A stretch of DNA of 64,000 bases from Roseibium sp. Sym1 (GTDB lineage Bacteria; Pseudomonadota; Alphaproteobacteria; Rhizobiales; Stappiaceae), in the NCBI RefSeq assembly GCF_027359675.1, contig NZ_CP114786.1, forward strand, positions 4,934,501-4,998,500. Direction: 5' to 3'. Of this stretch, positions 24,223 to 31,642 are shown one piece after another. Position numbers and translations under genes: made by a program. The notes under the pieces are model-generated. The model saw only the letters and a program-made list of their open reading frames with translations, ran no database searches and was not told the DNA's origin. The stretch's first letter is position 1. Every line of letters starts with the position of its first letter.

Positions 24223-25259
24223 CTCTTGCTCACCAGATTGAGTGTGCCCTGACCAGCATGTCGATCGATATGGTTCCTGATCAGCATGTGGCCCTCGACC
24301 TCGAGCCATTGGCGGATGCAGTCGACGTGAAAAAGGTATCTTCCGGTTTCCGGGCTTTCACGGAGTTGGAAACCATTTTTCATGGAGAACCGGCGGAGCC
24401 GGCTTGATGTGCTGTTGACCAGACCGCGGCGCCCGTGCTGCGGGACTTTGTGATCCTTCAGAATTTGAAGGGCCGGTTTGAAGTCGGTCGTGCTCGCACG
24501 GCTATTGTCGAAGATGCCCCTGTTCTCTTCCAAAAGGTGCATAAACGACGAGACAAAACTCTTCATTTCCTTATGGACCACGGATTTTATTATTCCGCCG
24601 ACCTGGGTTTTGGCTTCATCACCCAGAAGACTGACGGGTGGGAGCTGCGACAGTTCACGCTCCATCCTGTTGAACTCCTGAATGTAGTCCAATTTGAATT
24701 GAACAGCTTCACGGCCTGTGAACCCAAAGGTGAGCAGTGTGAACCCGTCCTTCGTCATCAGAAAGGCACGGGATTGCTTGCTACCGCCGCGTGGCATGGG
24801 TACTTCGACCGCCGTCTCCTCAAAATTGAGGGCGCATGACGGCGCGGATTCGATGAGGTTGTCGATGTCTCGGAGGACATTGTCATGGCGTTTTGAGAAG
24901 AATGAAGCCACGTCATGACTTCCTGTCATCGCCGTGCCGTTTCGGTCCTGAACGCGCGGATTTGAGAGCACTTGTGTTTGGAGCGTGTCCTGGGCACTGG
25001 CGCCGGTCGCAGCATTGATCCGCGTCGTCTTGAGAAGATTCCGTAACCGACAGGATTCATCATGCGGAGTCCGGCGTGAGCCGGGCGTCGACGCGAAATG
25101 AAAATCGATTGGTGTACCGCAAAATGTGAACTCAAAAGAAGGATGTTCGCCTTTCTTTTTGACCTGATAGTTGGATATCCCAAATTCCTGCAAAACTCGG
25201 ACGAGCATTTTGTAGTTGTCATGGCTTCGGATTTTGCTGAGCGGATCTTTGGTGGACAT
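24219..25259 (-). CDS. Rha-family phage regulatory protein with HicA-like N terminus
   Basis: 346 residues from ATG 25259, preceded on the minus strand by AGAGGGGAAAGTG; a longer frame to 25304 is less supported. Residues about 95-205 are the Rha domain (SHDVASFFSKRHDNVLRDID, then LMTKDGFTLLTFGF and GREAVQFKLDYIQEFNRM). Residues about 1-75 read like a HicA/YcfA-type small fold, ending TPGSRRTPHDESCRLRNLLK. The C-terminal 130 residues are an extra winged-helix-like region. Rha proteins affect lysogenic/lytic development in lambdoid phages; the exact role here is unknown. A large inverted repeat lies upstream. Confidence 0.82.
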   Translation of the reverse strand: MSTKDPLSKIRSHDNYKMLVRVLQEFGISNYQVKKKGEHPSFEFTFCGTPIDFHFASTPGSRRTPHDESCRLRNLLKTTRINAATGASAQDTLQTQVLSNPRVQDRNGTAMTGSHDVASFFSKRHDNVLRDIDNLIESAPSCALNFEETAVEVPMPRGGSKQSRAFLMTKDGFTLLTFGFTGREAVQFKLDYIQEFNRMERELSQLPPVSLLGDEAKTQVGGIIKSVVHKEMKSFVSSFMHLLEENRGIFDNSRASTTDFKPALQILKDHKVPQHGRRGLVNSTSSRLRRFSMKNGFQLRESPETGRYLFHVDCIRQWLEVEGHMLIRNHIDRHAGQGTLNLVSKR

Positions 25260-25314
25260 CACTTTCCCCTCTAGCCAGATGGCATTGTACAAGATATCGA
25301 ACACCCAGAGGGTA

Positions 25315-25362
25315 GAACGTAAAATGCGTGGCAGTCAACGCAAATCAACGCATTTTACGTTC
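25315..25362. promoter_or_regulatory. Large inverted repeat and operator candidate (copy 2) upstream of rha
   Basis: Perfect 15-base inverted repeat: 25315-25329 (GAACGTAAAATGCGT) and 25348-25362, with an 18-base spacer. The spacer contains GTCAACGCAAA at 25334-25344, the same 11-base word as at 19.27 and 31.59 kb. It lies 56-103 bases before the Rha start and overlaps the last codons of the upstream gene. No T run follows either arm, so an operator is more likely than a terminator. Confidence 0.65.
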
Positions 25363-25602
25363 TTTGCGCACAGGTGAATTGTCGTACCTCCAACTTTGAG
25401 AGAGACTGTTGGAGAAAAGACAATCACCTGCCGGGATCAGATTGTGTAAGCTCCTGGCGTTTTCAAAATCCGAGCGGTCTACCAACAGGTATGGATCTTC
25501 GAACCAATACTGGGGCCCATCTTCTCCTAGCTCCATATGCAGAATGTCGCCTTGCTTGAGACGACGGGTGAAGGTAGCTTTGGGCGCTGATTTCTTCTTC
25601 AA
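25345..25602 (-). CDS. Phage protein of unknown function, 85 aa
   Basis: Basic N terminus (MKKKSAPKATFTRRLKQGDI) then WFEDPYLLVDRSDF. Start overlaps the upstream stop (ATGA). Its 3' end lies inside the inverted repeat before rha. No domain recognised. Confidence 0.65.
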   Translation of the reverse strand: MKKKSAPKATFTRRLKQGDILHMELGEDGPQYWFEDPYLLVDRSDFENARSLHNLIPAGDCLFSNSLSQSWRYDNSPVRKERKMR

Positions 25603-25970
25603 TCGGGCGTCTCGGTGGCGATGAGTTCGGTTACAGGGTTATTATCATGGGCTCTGTATCCGTCCATCCATTCCCACGCCCGGGCCATTTTAGCCTTACG
25701 CTCGTTGTCATCCCTATATATCCATGATTTCAGGATCACGCCGGCCCGTTTGATTGCGACAGTTCCATCGTCGTCATCATGGATAATTGGAATCGACTGC
25801 TCCGACGCGATGCGATGTGCATGTATGAAAAGGTCGCCGCGGATGCTTGGAACAGCAGCGATCAATATTGGCTTGTCCGTTGTGTTTTCGAACGACCTGA
25901 CGACGTCTAGGGTCCATGAATTCAAAATTTTCAGGACTTCTCCTGGTTGGAGCTCATGCTGGTCGAACAT
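25599..25970 (-). CDS. Phage protein of unknown function, 123 aa
   Basis: Alternating strand/helix product with LIAAVPSIRGDLFIHAHRIA and WMDGYRAHDNNPV. Starts three bases after the DUF4326 gene ends, and ends coupled to the 85-residue gene. No domain recognised. Confidence 0.65.
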   Translation of the reverse strand: MFDQHELQPGEVLKILNSWTLDVVRSFENTTDKPILIAAVPSIRGDLFIHAHRIASEQSIPIIHDDDDGTVAIKRAGVILKSWIYRDDNERKAKMARAWEWMDGYRAHDNNPVTELIATETPD

Positions 25971-25973
25971 TGT

Positions 25974-26288
25974 TCAATCGACCTCGTTTGCGATCGCCAA
26001 CAAAACATCCGCGTGGCAGGGATCTTCCAAACGACAGAAACAGCCGAGATTCCTACCCTTAAGTTCGCGACGAACTTCTTCACAGTTGAACGATAAACGG
26101 CCGCCTCGCAGGGCTGTCTCAAAGCAATGTACCGCACGCTCTTGGGCAACCTTGTTTCCTCTCGGAAAGACGAACGGATTTCCCCACTTCAGCGGCCGGT
26201 GGACATAGGCGATCGGAAGACCGTTGCCGGCAGCCTCGTGCGCGTTCCACCCTTTGGTGCGCTTGCGCTGAATTCGGACTGGTTTCAC
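25974..26288 (-). CDS. DUF4326 domain protein
   Basis: 104 residues with YVHRPLKWGNPFVFPRG, then LKGRNLGCFCRLEDPCHADV, the two conserved blocks of DUF4326, whose members are found in phages and have been proposed to act on nucleosides or nucleobases. The Cys/His cluster C-x-C...C-H is conserved. Its start overlaps the stop of the ASCH gene, so the two are translated together. Confidence 0.82.
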   Translation of the reverse strand: MKPVRIQRKRTKGWNAHEAAGNGLPIAYVHRPLKWGNPFVFPRGNKVAQERAVHCFETALRGGRLSFNCEEVRRELKGRNLGCFCRLEDPCHADVLLAIANEVD

Positions 26289-26752
26289 AGCAAGTCACCC
26301 TGCGGCTTCGGCAGTTCCGGAAGCATCCATTTCGCTGGCCTCACCAGATTCGTCTTGCCTGTCGCTCTCCACTGGAAATATCCAAGCACTCCCTTGCAGG
26401 GAATGAATTCGCAAGGCTGTGGTTCTCGGAGAACCAGACCGCGTGGACCGAAGAACCACGGGCTAGCGCTCTCTTTCACTGCGTCGACAACTTCAACAGA
26501 TCCGATGATTCCGCCGCGCTGTAAATCGGCTGGGAGTGGGCATGGATGGCCGAGGTTTCGGATAAAATTCGCTGCGTGGTCGTATTCAGCCCGGGTCATT
26601 CCCTTAGAAGCATGGATAGCGACGCGACCGCGGTGATTCAGACCGTGATTGAAAGCTTGCCATGATCTGTTCTCGATGTCCTTGCCGGCGTGGATGATGG
26701 CCCAGGCCCAGGGTTGCCTGACTGAAAGTGCGAGTTTTGGGAGTTCGGTCAT
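26285..26752 (-). CDS. ASCH domain protein
   Basis: 155 residues. LSVRQPWAWAIIHAGKDIEN at the N terminus and GRVAIHASKGM, then GGIIGSVEVVDAV and GPRGLVL are typical of ASCH domains, RNA- or nucleoside-binding beta-barrels related to PUA. Some members deaminate or hydrolyse modified cytidines. Coupled to the DUF4326 gene. Confidence 0.85.
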   Translation of the reverse strand: MTELPKLALSVRQPWAWAIIHAGKDIENRSWQAFNHGLNHRGRVAIHASKGMTRAEYDHAANFIRNLGHPCPLPADLQRGGIIGSVEVVDAVKESASPWFFGPRGLVLREPQPCEFIPCKGVLGYFQWRATGKTNLVRPAKWMLPELPKPQGDLL

Positions 26753-26820
26753 GGTAGGATTGTTCCTATACCAGTTAGTTCTGCAGAAATTTATCCAGTT
26801 TTTCGGTTGATATTGCGGTC

Positions 26821-27057
26821 TCAGCGCAGATTATCGGTCACCTCTTCCTTATGCGTTGGATGACAACCGGTGAAATTTTCACCCCTGAGAAGCAGGCACG
26901 TTCGGACAGGGTTGTAGGCTGAAACCCAGAGTAGTTTGTAATCGTGCGATCGCGGCACGTTGGGTATTGCTTCAAAGGCTGGAAGAAAAGCATATGCAAC
27001 GCCGAAGACCAGCGTCACGCCCAAGATTGCTTTGACCAGATTTAAGAAATGAATCAT
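26821..27057 (-). CDS. Small membrane protein, 78 aa
   Basis: N-terminal hydrophobic span (FLNLVKAILGVTLVFGVAYAF) then a polar region with two Cys (CLLLRGENFTGC) that may face the periplasm. Start overlaps the stop of the prohibitin-like gene. Function unknown. Confidence 0.65.
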   Translation of the reverse strand: MIHFLNLVKAILGVTLVFGVAYAFLPAFEAIPNVPRSHDYKLLWVSAYNPVRTCLLLRGENFTGCHPTHKEEVTDNLR

Positions 27058-27452
27058 CGCTTACCTGCCTCAAGCAGTGGTATCCCAGCCTCTGTAGGGA
27101 TGTAGATCACTTGGCCGGCCGCACCTTGTTCCTCTAACATCCGAATGTAGAGATAGCGAAGATAGGCCTCTGGGCCGCCGAGACCGTCGGCAAGCGCGGC
27201 ATTTGATTTAGCTGCAAACTCAGCTCTGGTGAGTTCCGCTTCGCCTTCAAGAGCTGCAGCGTCGCGCTTCGCTTGGGCCTCTTTGACCCGCGCTTGCTTA
27301 CTGAACTCCGCCTCAGCCAGAATTGCCCGGCCGGACATCTCCGCTCCCCATACCTGGACGGTTTTCCAAGCGTACCAACCGCCGCCAATCACACCTAGTG
27401 CGAGCGCAATGCCGATTGATACGTAAATGATACCAATTCCAATCTCTTTCAT
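27054..27452 (-). CDS. Prohibitin-like (SPFH C-terminal-type) membrane protein
   Basis: 132 residues from ATG 27452, preceded on the minus strand by AAGGAG; an alternative ATG at 27488 overlaps the upstream stop and would add 12 residues. One N-terminal span (GIIYVSIGIALALGVIGGGW), a long Ala/Glu helix (SKQARVKEAQAKRDAAALEG) and a terminal AYLRYLYIRMLEEQ...IPLLE segment. This matches phage proteins resembling the helical tail of prohibitin/stomatin proteins without the SPFH domain. Possible membrane-rafting or host-FtsH-related role is speculative. Confidence 0.65.
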   Translation of the reverse strand: MKEIGIGIIYVSIGIALALGVIGGGWYAWKTVQVWGAEMSGRAILAEAEFSKQARVKEAQAKRDAAALEGEAELTRAEFAAKSNAALADGLGGPEAYLRYLYIRMLEEQGAAGQVIYIPTEAGIPLLEAGKR

Positions 27453-27484
27453 TTTGGTCTCCTTGCTGGGCACCCAGACTTCTT

Positions 27485-27742
27485 TCACTCACCACGCAGA
27501 CGCGGCATGTCAGGTGTCTTGCGGGCTACTTCCCGCTGCCATTTTTCCATCTCGCGTGCCTGGCGCAGCGTCGCGTCAATGAGGAGTTGAGATGCGCCAT
27601 TCCGGTGCGCCTCCATCGCATACGCGCGGAGTGTTTCCGGCCCTGCCAAGTCCTGACCGCGGATCAAAAATACCGGCTCATTTTCCGGAATTTTCCCTGC
27701 TGGGTCTTGAATGCGGTCGTGATCTTTTCTGCCGTGTTTCAT
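27485..27742 (-). CDS. Phage protein of unknown function, 85 aa
   Basis: EPVFLIRGQDLAGPETLRAY followed by a helix (LLIDATLRQAREMEKWQREV). The F-L-I-R-G-Q-D...A-x-x-T-L-R-x-Y pattern is a recurrent phage early-gene family of unknown function. Coupled to the next gene by an ATGA overlap if the longer start of that gene is used. Confidence 0.7.
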   Translation of the reverse strand: MKHGRKDHDRIQDPAGKIPENEPVFLIRGQDLAGPETLRAYAMEAHRNGASQLLIDATLRQAREMEKWQREVARKTPDMPRLRGE

Positions 27743-27765
27743 ATCGTCAGGCCTTTCGAACCAAG

Positions 27766-28044
27766 TTATTGAACTGTGTCGCGGCTCTCGCGCATCTGTC
27801 CCACGATGTATTCAGACAAGCCGGTCTCGCTGGTGCCTTTGATCTGCGTCCATGGCATCTCGATAGTCAGGATCTTGTCGTCCATCACCACAGCAAATTT
27901 GAATGTTCTGCGACCACGCGCTTCTCGGATTTTCTCAGCGAATTGCACATCGATCTTCTCGCCGCGCTCTGCTGCCTTGAGCATTGCTGCGATATGATTT
28001 GCCTGTCTCTTTAGGGCGCTGAGTGGAGATTGCTTTGTCGTCAT
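27766..28044 (-). CDS. Phage protein of unknown function, 92 aa
   Basis: ATG 28044 overlaps the upstream TGA; a longer frame to 28116 overlaps more and is not preferred. Helical N terminus (QSPLSALKRQANHIAAMLKA) and a strand segment FAVVMDDKILTIEMPW. Similar to small phage proteins of unknown function. Confidence 0.65.
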   Translation of the reverse strand: MTTKQSPLSALKRQANHIAAMLKAAERGEKIDVQFAEKIREARGRRTFKFAVVMDDKILTIEMPWTQIKGTSETGLSEYIVGQMRESRDTVQ

Positions 28045-28379
28045 GTTCCAACCTTCTCGGTTGTTCCAACCCAGATGAACTCGCCGTTTTCTCCGACAGG
28101 AAAATAGTCGCGGCATCCGCAGCAGAAGGTACTGCCGTAATAGGATGGTTCGCGTGCATACGTTTCAGCGATCTTGAGCGGCATGTTGGTGACAGTACCG
28201 CAGGTCAAGTGCGCATAGCTTCGGCGTACAGGGCGGACGAAGCCTTTCGCTCGTTCCTCGTCCGGTAGAACCCAGTGGTCGACATGTTGCCCATCAGGAC
28301 GCTTGGAATCGTCTGGAACAGGGCACGATGTATCGAGCTTCGGGTCATCGCCGCTATTGGTGTCTTTTCTGAAGGTCAT
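28041..28379 (-). CDS. Cys-containing phage protein, 112 aa
   Basis: Start ATG 28379 overlaps the DUF5131 stop. The conserved block HLTCGTVTNMPLKIAETYAR, then STFCCGCRDYFPVGENGEF, recurs in phages of Proteobacteria; the Cys residues could bind metal. Function unknown. Confidence 0.7.
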   Translation of the reverse strand: MTFRKDTNSGDDPKLDTSCPVPDDSKRPDGQHVDHWVLPDEERAKGFVRPVRRSYAHLTCGTVTNMPLKIAETYAREPSYYGSTFCCGCRDYFPVGENGEFIWVGTTEKVGT

Positions 28380-29266
28380 GCAACCCACCTGGTTGTAGGA
28401 AATTCGTCGTGCAGGACGCCGTCAAGCGTTCTGCCCGATCGATTTTTACCGACCCGGCGAACTGTGGCGCCGTCTTCAAACTGGAAGTGAGCTCCTGGAC
28501 CGGCAACCTCAGACACGGACACCCATTCGCCCCATTGTTTGAAAAAGAAGGGAACATCGGCGGAGGCGCACTGATCGCGCAGTGAGCGGAACCAATCCGG
28601 CTTCGTCGGTCGGGCCGGACCGCCGCTCTCACCGCCGGCAATGACCCAATCGATTCCGCGATCGAAGTGAGCAACCCCCTTGCTGTCCAAGCCGAAGAAT
28701 GCGTCGAGCTTCCTCGAGGTGCCTGGCAAACTGAGCTCGTGAAGGTTCAACCACTCCAGAAGCGGCTCACATGAAAGGAAAAGAATCGGCGCAGGAACGG
28801 CGAGAAGCGAAGGTATCCGCCGGTTTGCCTCGACCTGGTTCTCGACTGTGGCCCCCATCCAAACATTATCCGGCCACTCCTCCATCAGATCGGGATAGAG
28901 CTTCGGCATGTTCTGCGGACGTTTGGTCAGGAACAGGAAATCCAGGTTCCGGTTCGCGCGCACGTCGTCGACCAGTTGGCGGCGCCACGCCGGATCGATC
29001 GACCGATGATTGTCGCCGACATCGGCCAGGCTGGCCACAAAGACGCGGTACCGGACACCGAGCTCGGCCGCGGCACGGTTCCATTTTGGAAGATTAACCC
29101 GGGTCTTGGTCCGATATCGAGGTGCATTCGGCCCCCATCCCGGCGCCCATCCCCGGAATTTGTTCTCTGTCTCTGCGTAGCAGAAGTCGCAGGCCATCGA
29201 GACCTTGGTGCAGCCGATCCACGGATTATAGGTGAAATGGGCCCATTCGATCTTGGTTTCAGCCAT
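28376..29266 (-). CDS. Phage Gp37/Gp68 family protein (DUF5131), radical-SAM-like
   Basis: 296 residues from ATG 29266, preceded by GGAGGCGG on the minus strand. TYNPWIGCTKVSMACDFCYA gives the family's C-x7-C-x2-C cluster, an iron-sulfur type motif, followed by FVASLADVGD-like and FLFLTKRPQNMPKLYPDL blocks and a late GESGGPARP segment. The family is widespread in phages and integrative elements; the reaction is unknown to me. Overlaps the upstream zinc-binding gene by eight bases. Confidence 0.88.
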   Translation of the reverse strand: MAETKIEWAHFTYNPWIGCTKVSMACDFCYAETENKFRGWAPGWGPNAPRYRTKTRVNLPKWNRAAAELGVRYRVFVASLADVGDNHRSIDPAWRRQLVDDVRANRNLDFLFLTKRPQNMPKLYPDLMEEWPDNVWMGATVENQVEANRRIPSLLAVPAPILFLSCEPLLEWLNLHELSLPGTSRKLDAFFGLDSKGVAHFDRGIDWVIAGGESGGPARPTKPDWFRSLRDQCASADVPFFFKQWGEWVSVSEVAGPGAHFQFEDGATVRRVGKNRSGRTLDGVLHDEFPTTRWVA

Positions 29267-29717
29267 CGTTACCGCCTCCAACGGGCCATTTCGCACCTTT
29301 GTCGATATTTAAACGCGCCTCGCAGCAATTAGGCGTACTGCACTCAATCCCGGCGCCACCACGCCACCGCATGTAGCTCAGTGTCCCACCGCAGTTCGGG
29401 CACTTGACCGTTCCAGAGGAACGTTCCGGAAGGTTAAGGGGAAGCGCTTGGATGGCGTTGCCGAGCCGGTTTATGCCGTCGGCTGCATACATCTCCCACG
29501 CCGCTCTCTCTTCAGGAGTATACTCCTGCCTGCTCGAGCAATTTGCGGTGGGATCTGGCATACATTTCGTAGACGATCCTGGTGCGCTCATATCGACGCC
29601 GGCGGCACAGCAGGGACCGCGAGCCGGATCATTCAGTGGCGCAGCGGTATTGTAGCTGTAGTGCCGGCAATGGTGCGTGGCACGCAGTGGACGGTCGAAC
29701 TTTACAGGATCAGGCAC
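29259..29717 (-). CDS. Zinc-binding phage protein, 152 aa
   Basis: Contains KCPNCGGTLSYMRWRGGAGI followed by ECSTPNCCEARL, a four-Cys zinc ribbon at the C terminus, plus further Cys/His in the N-terminal half (HHCRHYSYN, GPCCAAG). The middle helix is TPEERAAWEMYAADGINRLG. Overlaps genes on both sides by eight bases. Confidence 0.7.
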   Translation of the reverse strand: MPDPVKFDRPLRATHHCRHYSYNTAAPLNDPARGPCCAAGVDMSAPGSSTKCMPDPTANCSSRQEYTPEERAAWEMYAADGINRLGNAIQALPLNLPERSSGTVKCPNCGGTLSYMRWRGGAGIECSTPNCCEARLNIDKGAKWPVGGGNDG

Positions 29718-30309
29718 CGGCAGACTCCAAGCCTTCCCGGCGAGCTTTGTTCAGCCTAGCCATCGCTTCGTCCGACCCGCCGTGGTCAGGATGCTGCTTT
29801 TTAGCCAAGGTGCGATACCGGAGCTCGATCATTTGTGGTGTCGAATGCCGATCAAGCCCCAGAACATGTGTCCAGTGAGGTTGGTTGTGACCTTCCGGCG
29901 CCGGCAGTGCGGCAAAACCGGTGAAAGCCCGGTCAAGCATCTCGGCGCTACCCCAACGCTCGATGCCGCGCATTGCCTCGATCGTCTTTCCGATTGCGCG
30001 CATGTTTTCCCAGATCTTTTGATATAGATCGCAGCAAAAGCAGACACGGCTGCCTTTGCGCTCGAAATAGACAGCAACGCCGGCATCGTCTGGAATGCGG
30101 CCGATGTCTTTGGCGTATGGAGTGCCATCACGTTTTGTCTGCACGTTGGTGCTAATGACGATATTCCGCCCGCCCATGCGCTGGATCTCTCCAATCATCT
30201 GCGCTTGAGCAACTCCAGGTGCGACATCAAATCTGGATCTTGTCACGGATCTTTTTGGAGTCCGTGGCCTGCCTTCTGGCCATTGGAGGGGGAACGCGCG
30301 CTCAGTCAT
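29710..30309 (-). CDS. Phage protein with C-terminal J domain
   Basis: 199 residues from ATG 30309; longer upstream frames lie within the PcfJ-like gene. The N-terminal 130 residues are mixed alpha/beta (GGRNIVISTNVQTKRDGTPY). The last 60 residues form a truncated J domain with THVLGLD, then YRTLAKKQHPDHGGSDEAMA, keeping the HPD motif that stimulates DnaK ATPase. Similar fused proteins are found in alphaproteobacterial phages. May recruit host DnaK; inference. Confidence 0.72.
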   Translation of the reverse strand: MTERAFPLQWPEGRPRTPKRSVTRSRFDVAPGVAQAQMIGEIQRMGGRNIVISTNVQTKRDGTPYAKDIGRIPDDAGVAVYFERKGSRVCFCCDLYQKIWENMRAIGKTIEAMRGIERWGSAEMLDRAFTGFAALPAPEGHNQPHWTHVLGLDRHSTPQMIELRYRTLAKKQHPDHGGSDEAMARLNKARREGLESAGA

Positions 30310-31426
30310 TCCAGTCTCCGGTCCATCCTCGACTATCAATCTCAATCGTTTCTGGGAGTGTCTCGAAATCATGGAGACTGATGCGCACTTCCATTGGGTC
30401 GCGTTTTTTTGTCGTATCACGTTCGTCTTTTGAGGCAGGCCAGTTTTGCATCAGATCGGGGAACAACCTCAAAATCACGTCCAGTAATCTCTCATCAGAG
30501 ATACTGCTGCCCTGAGGTCCTTCATATTGGATTGGGCGCCAATCTTGAGTGTATTCAACCACCGCCATAGCGTTTTTGTGGATTCGAAAAACGGCGAAAT
30601 GACTTCGACCGGTCGCGAAACGGTCGAAGTAATCAACTTTTACTCCTCTTGGAGTATCTTCCGTTTTGTCTGAAATGCAGTTTTCCATCTCATCGCCAAT
30701 GGTCCTAAATTGTTCTTGGCTGTCCAAGAGTGTTATCTCAAAGTTGAGCAATATGTGTGGACCAGTTCTGCCATTTTCGTAGTTATGCTGCCTAGGTGAC
30801 TGCACATCAAATAAATCATAGTCTCTAGAAGGTAACGTAGGAAAGCGAAAGCTATTACGTGCGGAGTAAAAATGTTGACCAATTGTCCCTATGCCAGAAA
30901 AAACTAATTCACACTCGCGCTGTGTTCTCAATCTACGAAGATTTGTTTCATAATGTTCTAGAATGTGATCAACAGAAACCTTCGGGAAGGTGTCTCTCAT
31001 TTCCGCATATAACTGAAAAGCCCTTATGGAGTTTCCTTCGGATTTTTTCTTCAGTTCTAGACAATGGAACGCATACCAGCGACGAGCACTTTCATTTATG
31101 ATAAGTTCGTCTATCTGAATTATCTCGCTGACCCAGTCGTGAAACTCTTCCTCGTTTGGCGGCATAGCGGCACTAAACACGCTTGGCGCTAGCGATCTTG
31201 CAACGCTGATGGCCGCGATGGTTTCGAACCCTGGTGGGATCTTCCGGGCTATCCAAGGAAGTCCCAAATATTGGCATTGATCTCTGAGCGGCATGCGTGA
31301 GTCTCTCGCATACTGGAAGAAGCGCAGATGGATCGGGTCAGGCTCGATGAGGAGGGCGGCAGCTGGTATTTTATCGGTCAGCGCCTTCACCTCAGGAAGG
31401 GCAAGCATCATGTCTCTGGTAGCCAT
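30302..31426 (-). CDS. PcfJ-like protein, 374 aa
   Basis: First gene of the long minus-strand block. The C-terminal half has ITLLDSQEQFRTIGDEMENC, then HFAVFRIHKNAMAVVEYTQD and QYEGPQGSSISDE, resembling the PcfJ domain found in conjugative and phage elements (Cys in an EMxxC position, strand pair, then a Q-x-x-G-x-x-N-like turn). The N-terminal half is helical and contains ARKIPPGFETIAAISVA. PcfJ proteins have no defined biochemical role. The match is by motif memory, so moderate. Confidence 0.5.
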   Translation of the reverse strand: MATRDMMLALPEVKALTDKIPAAALLIEPDPIHLRFFQYARDSRMPLRDQCQYLGLPWIARKIPPGFETIAAISVARSLAPSVFSAAMPPNEEEFHDWVSEIIQIDELIINESARRWYAFHCLELKKKSEGNSIRAFQLYAEMRDTFPKVSVDHILEHYETNLRRLRTQRECELVFSGIGTIGQHFYSARNSFRFPTLPSRDYDLFDVQSPRQHNYENGRTGPHILLNFEITLLDSQEQFRTIGDEMENCISDKTEDTPRGVKVDYFDRFATGRSHFAVFRIHKNAMAVVEYTQDWRPIQYEGPQGSSISDERLLDVILRLFPDLMQNWPASKDERDTTKKRDPMEVRISLHDFETLPETIEIDSRGWTGDWND

Positions 31427-31581
31427 AGCGTCCCTTGAGGTTCCTCAATCAAAATGATCTAGCCGCGGCGAAAGCAAAATGTGTGGCCGCGGTGTCCCGC
31501 CGCGGCTCGGGAGATCTATCCTGCCCGCCGAACCCGTCAGGCTATCCGTGACCATGCCTATTTTGCTACCATGAGAATATG

Positions 31582-31597
31582 TTTGCGTCAACGCAAA
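31582..31597. promoter_or_regulatory. Palindromic operator candidate (copy 3)
   Basis: Perfect palindrome TTTGCGT CA ACGCAAA in the gap between the divergent PcfJ-like (start 31426) and DUF1643 (start 31643) genes. Bases 31587-31597 read GTCAACGCAAA, identical to the words at 19.27 and 25.34 kb. No gene is supported in the surrounding 31427-31642 region. Confidence 0.6.
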
Positions 31598-31642
31598 ATA
31601 CGTTATATTGTGACGCTAAGAACGTTCAAACACGGAAACCCG

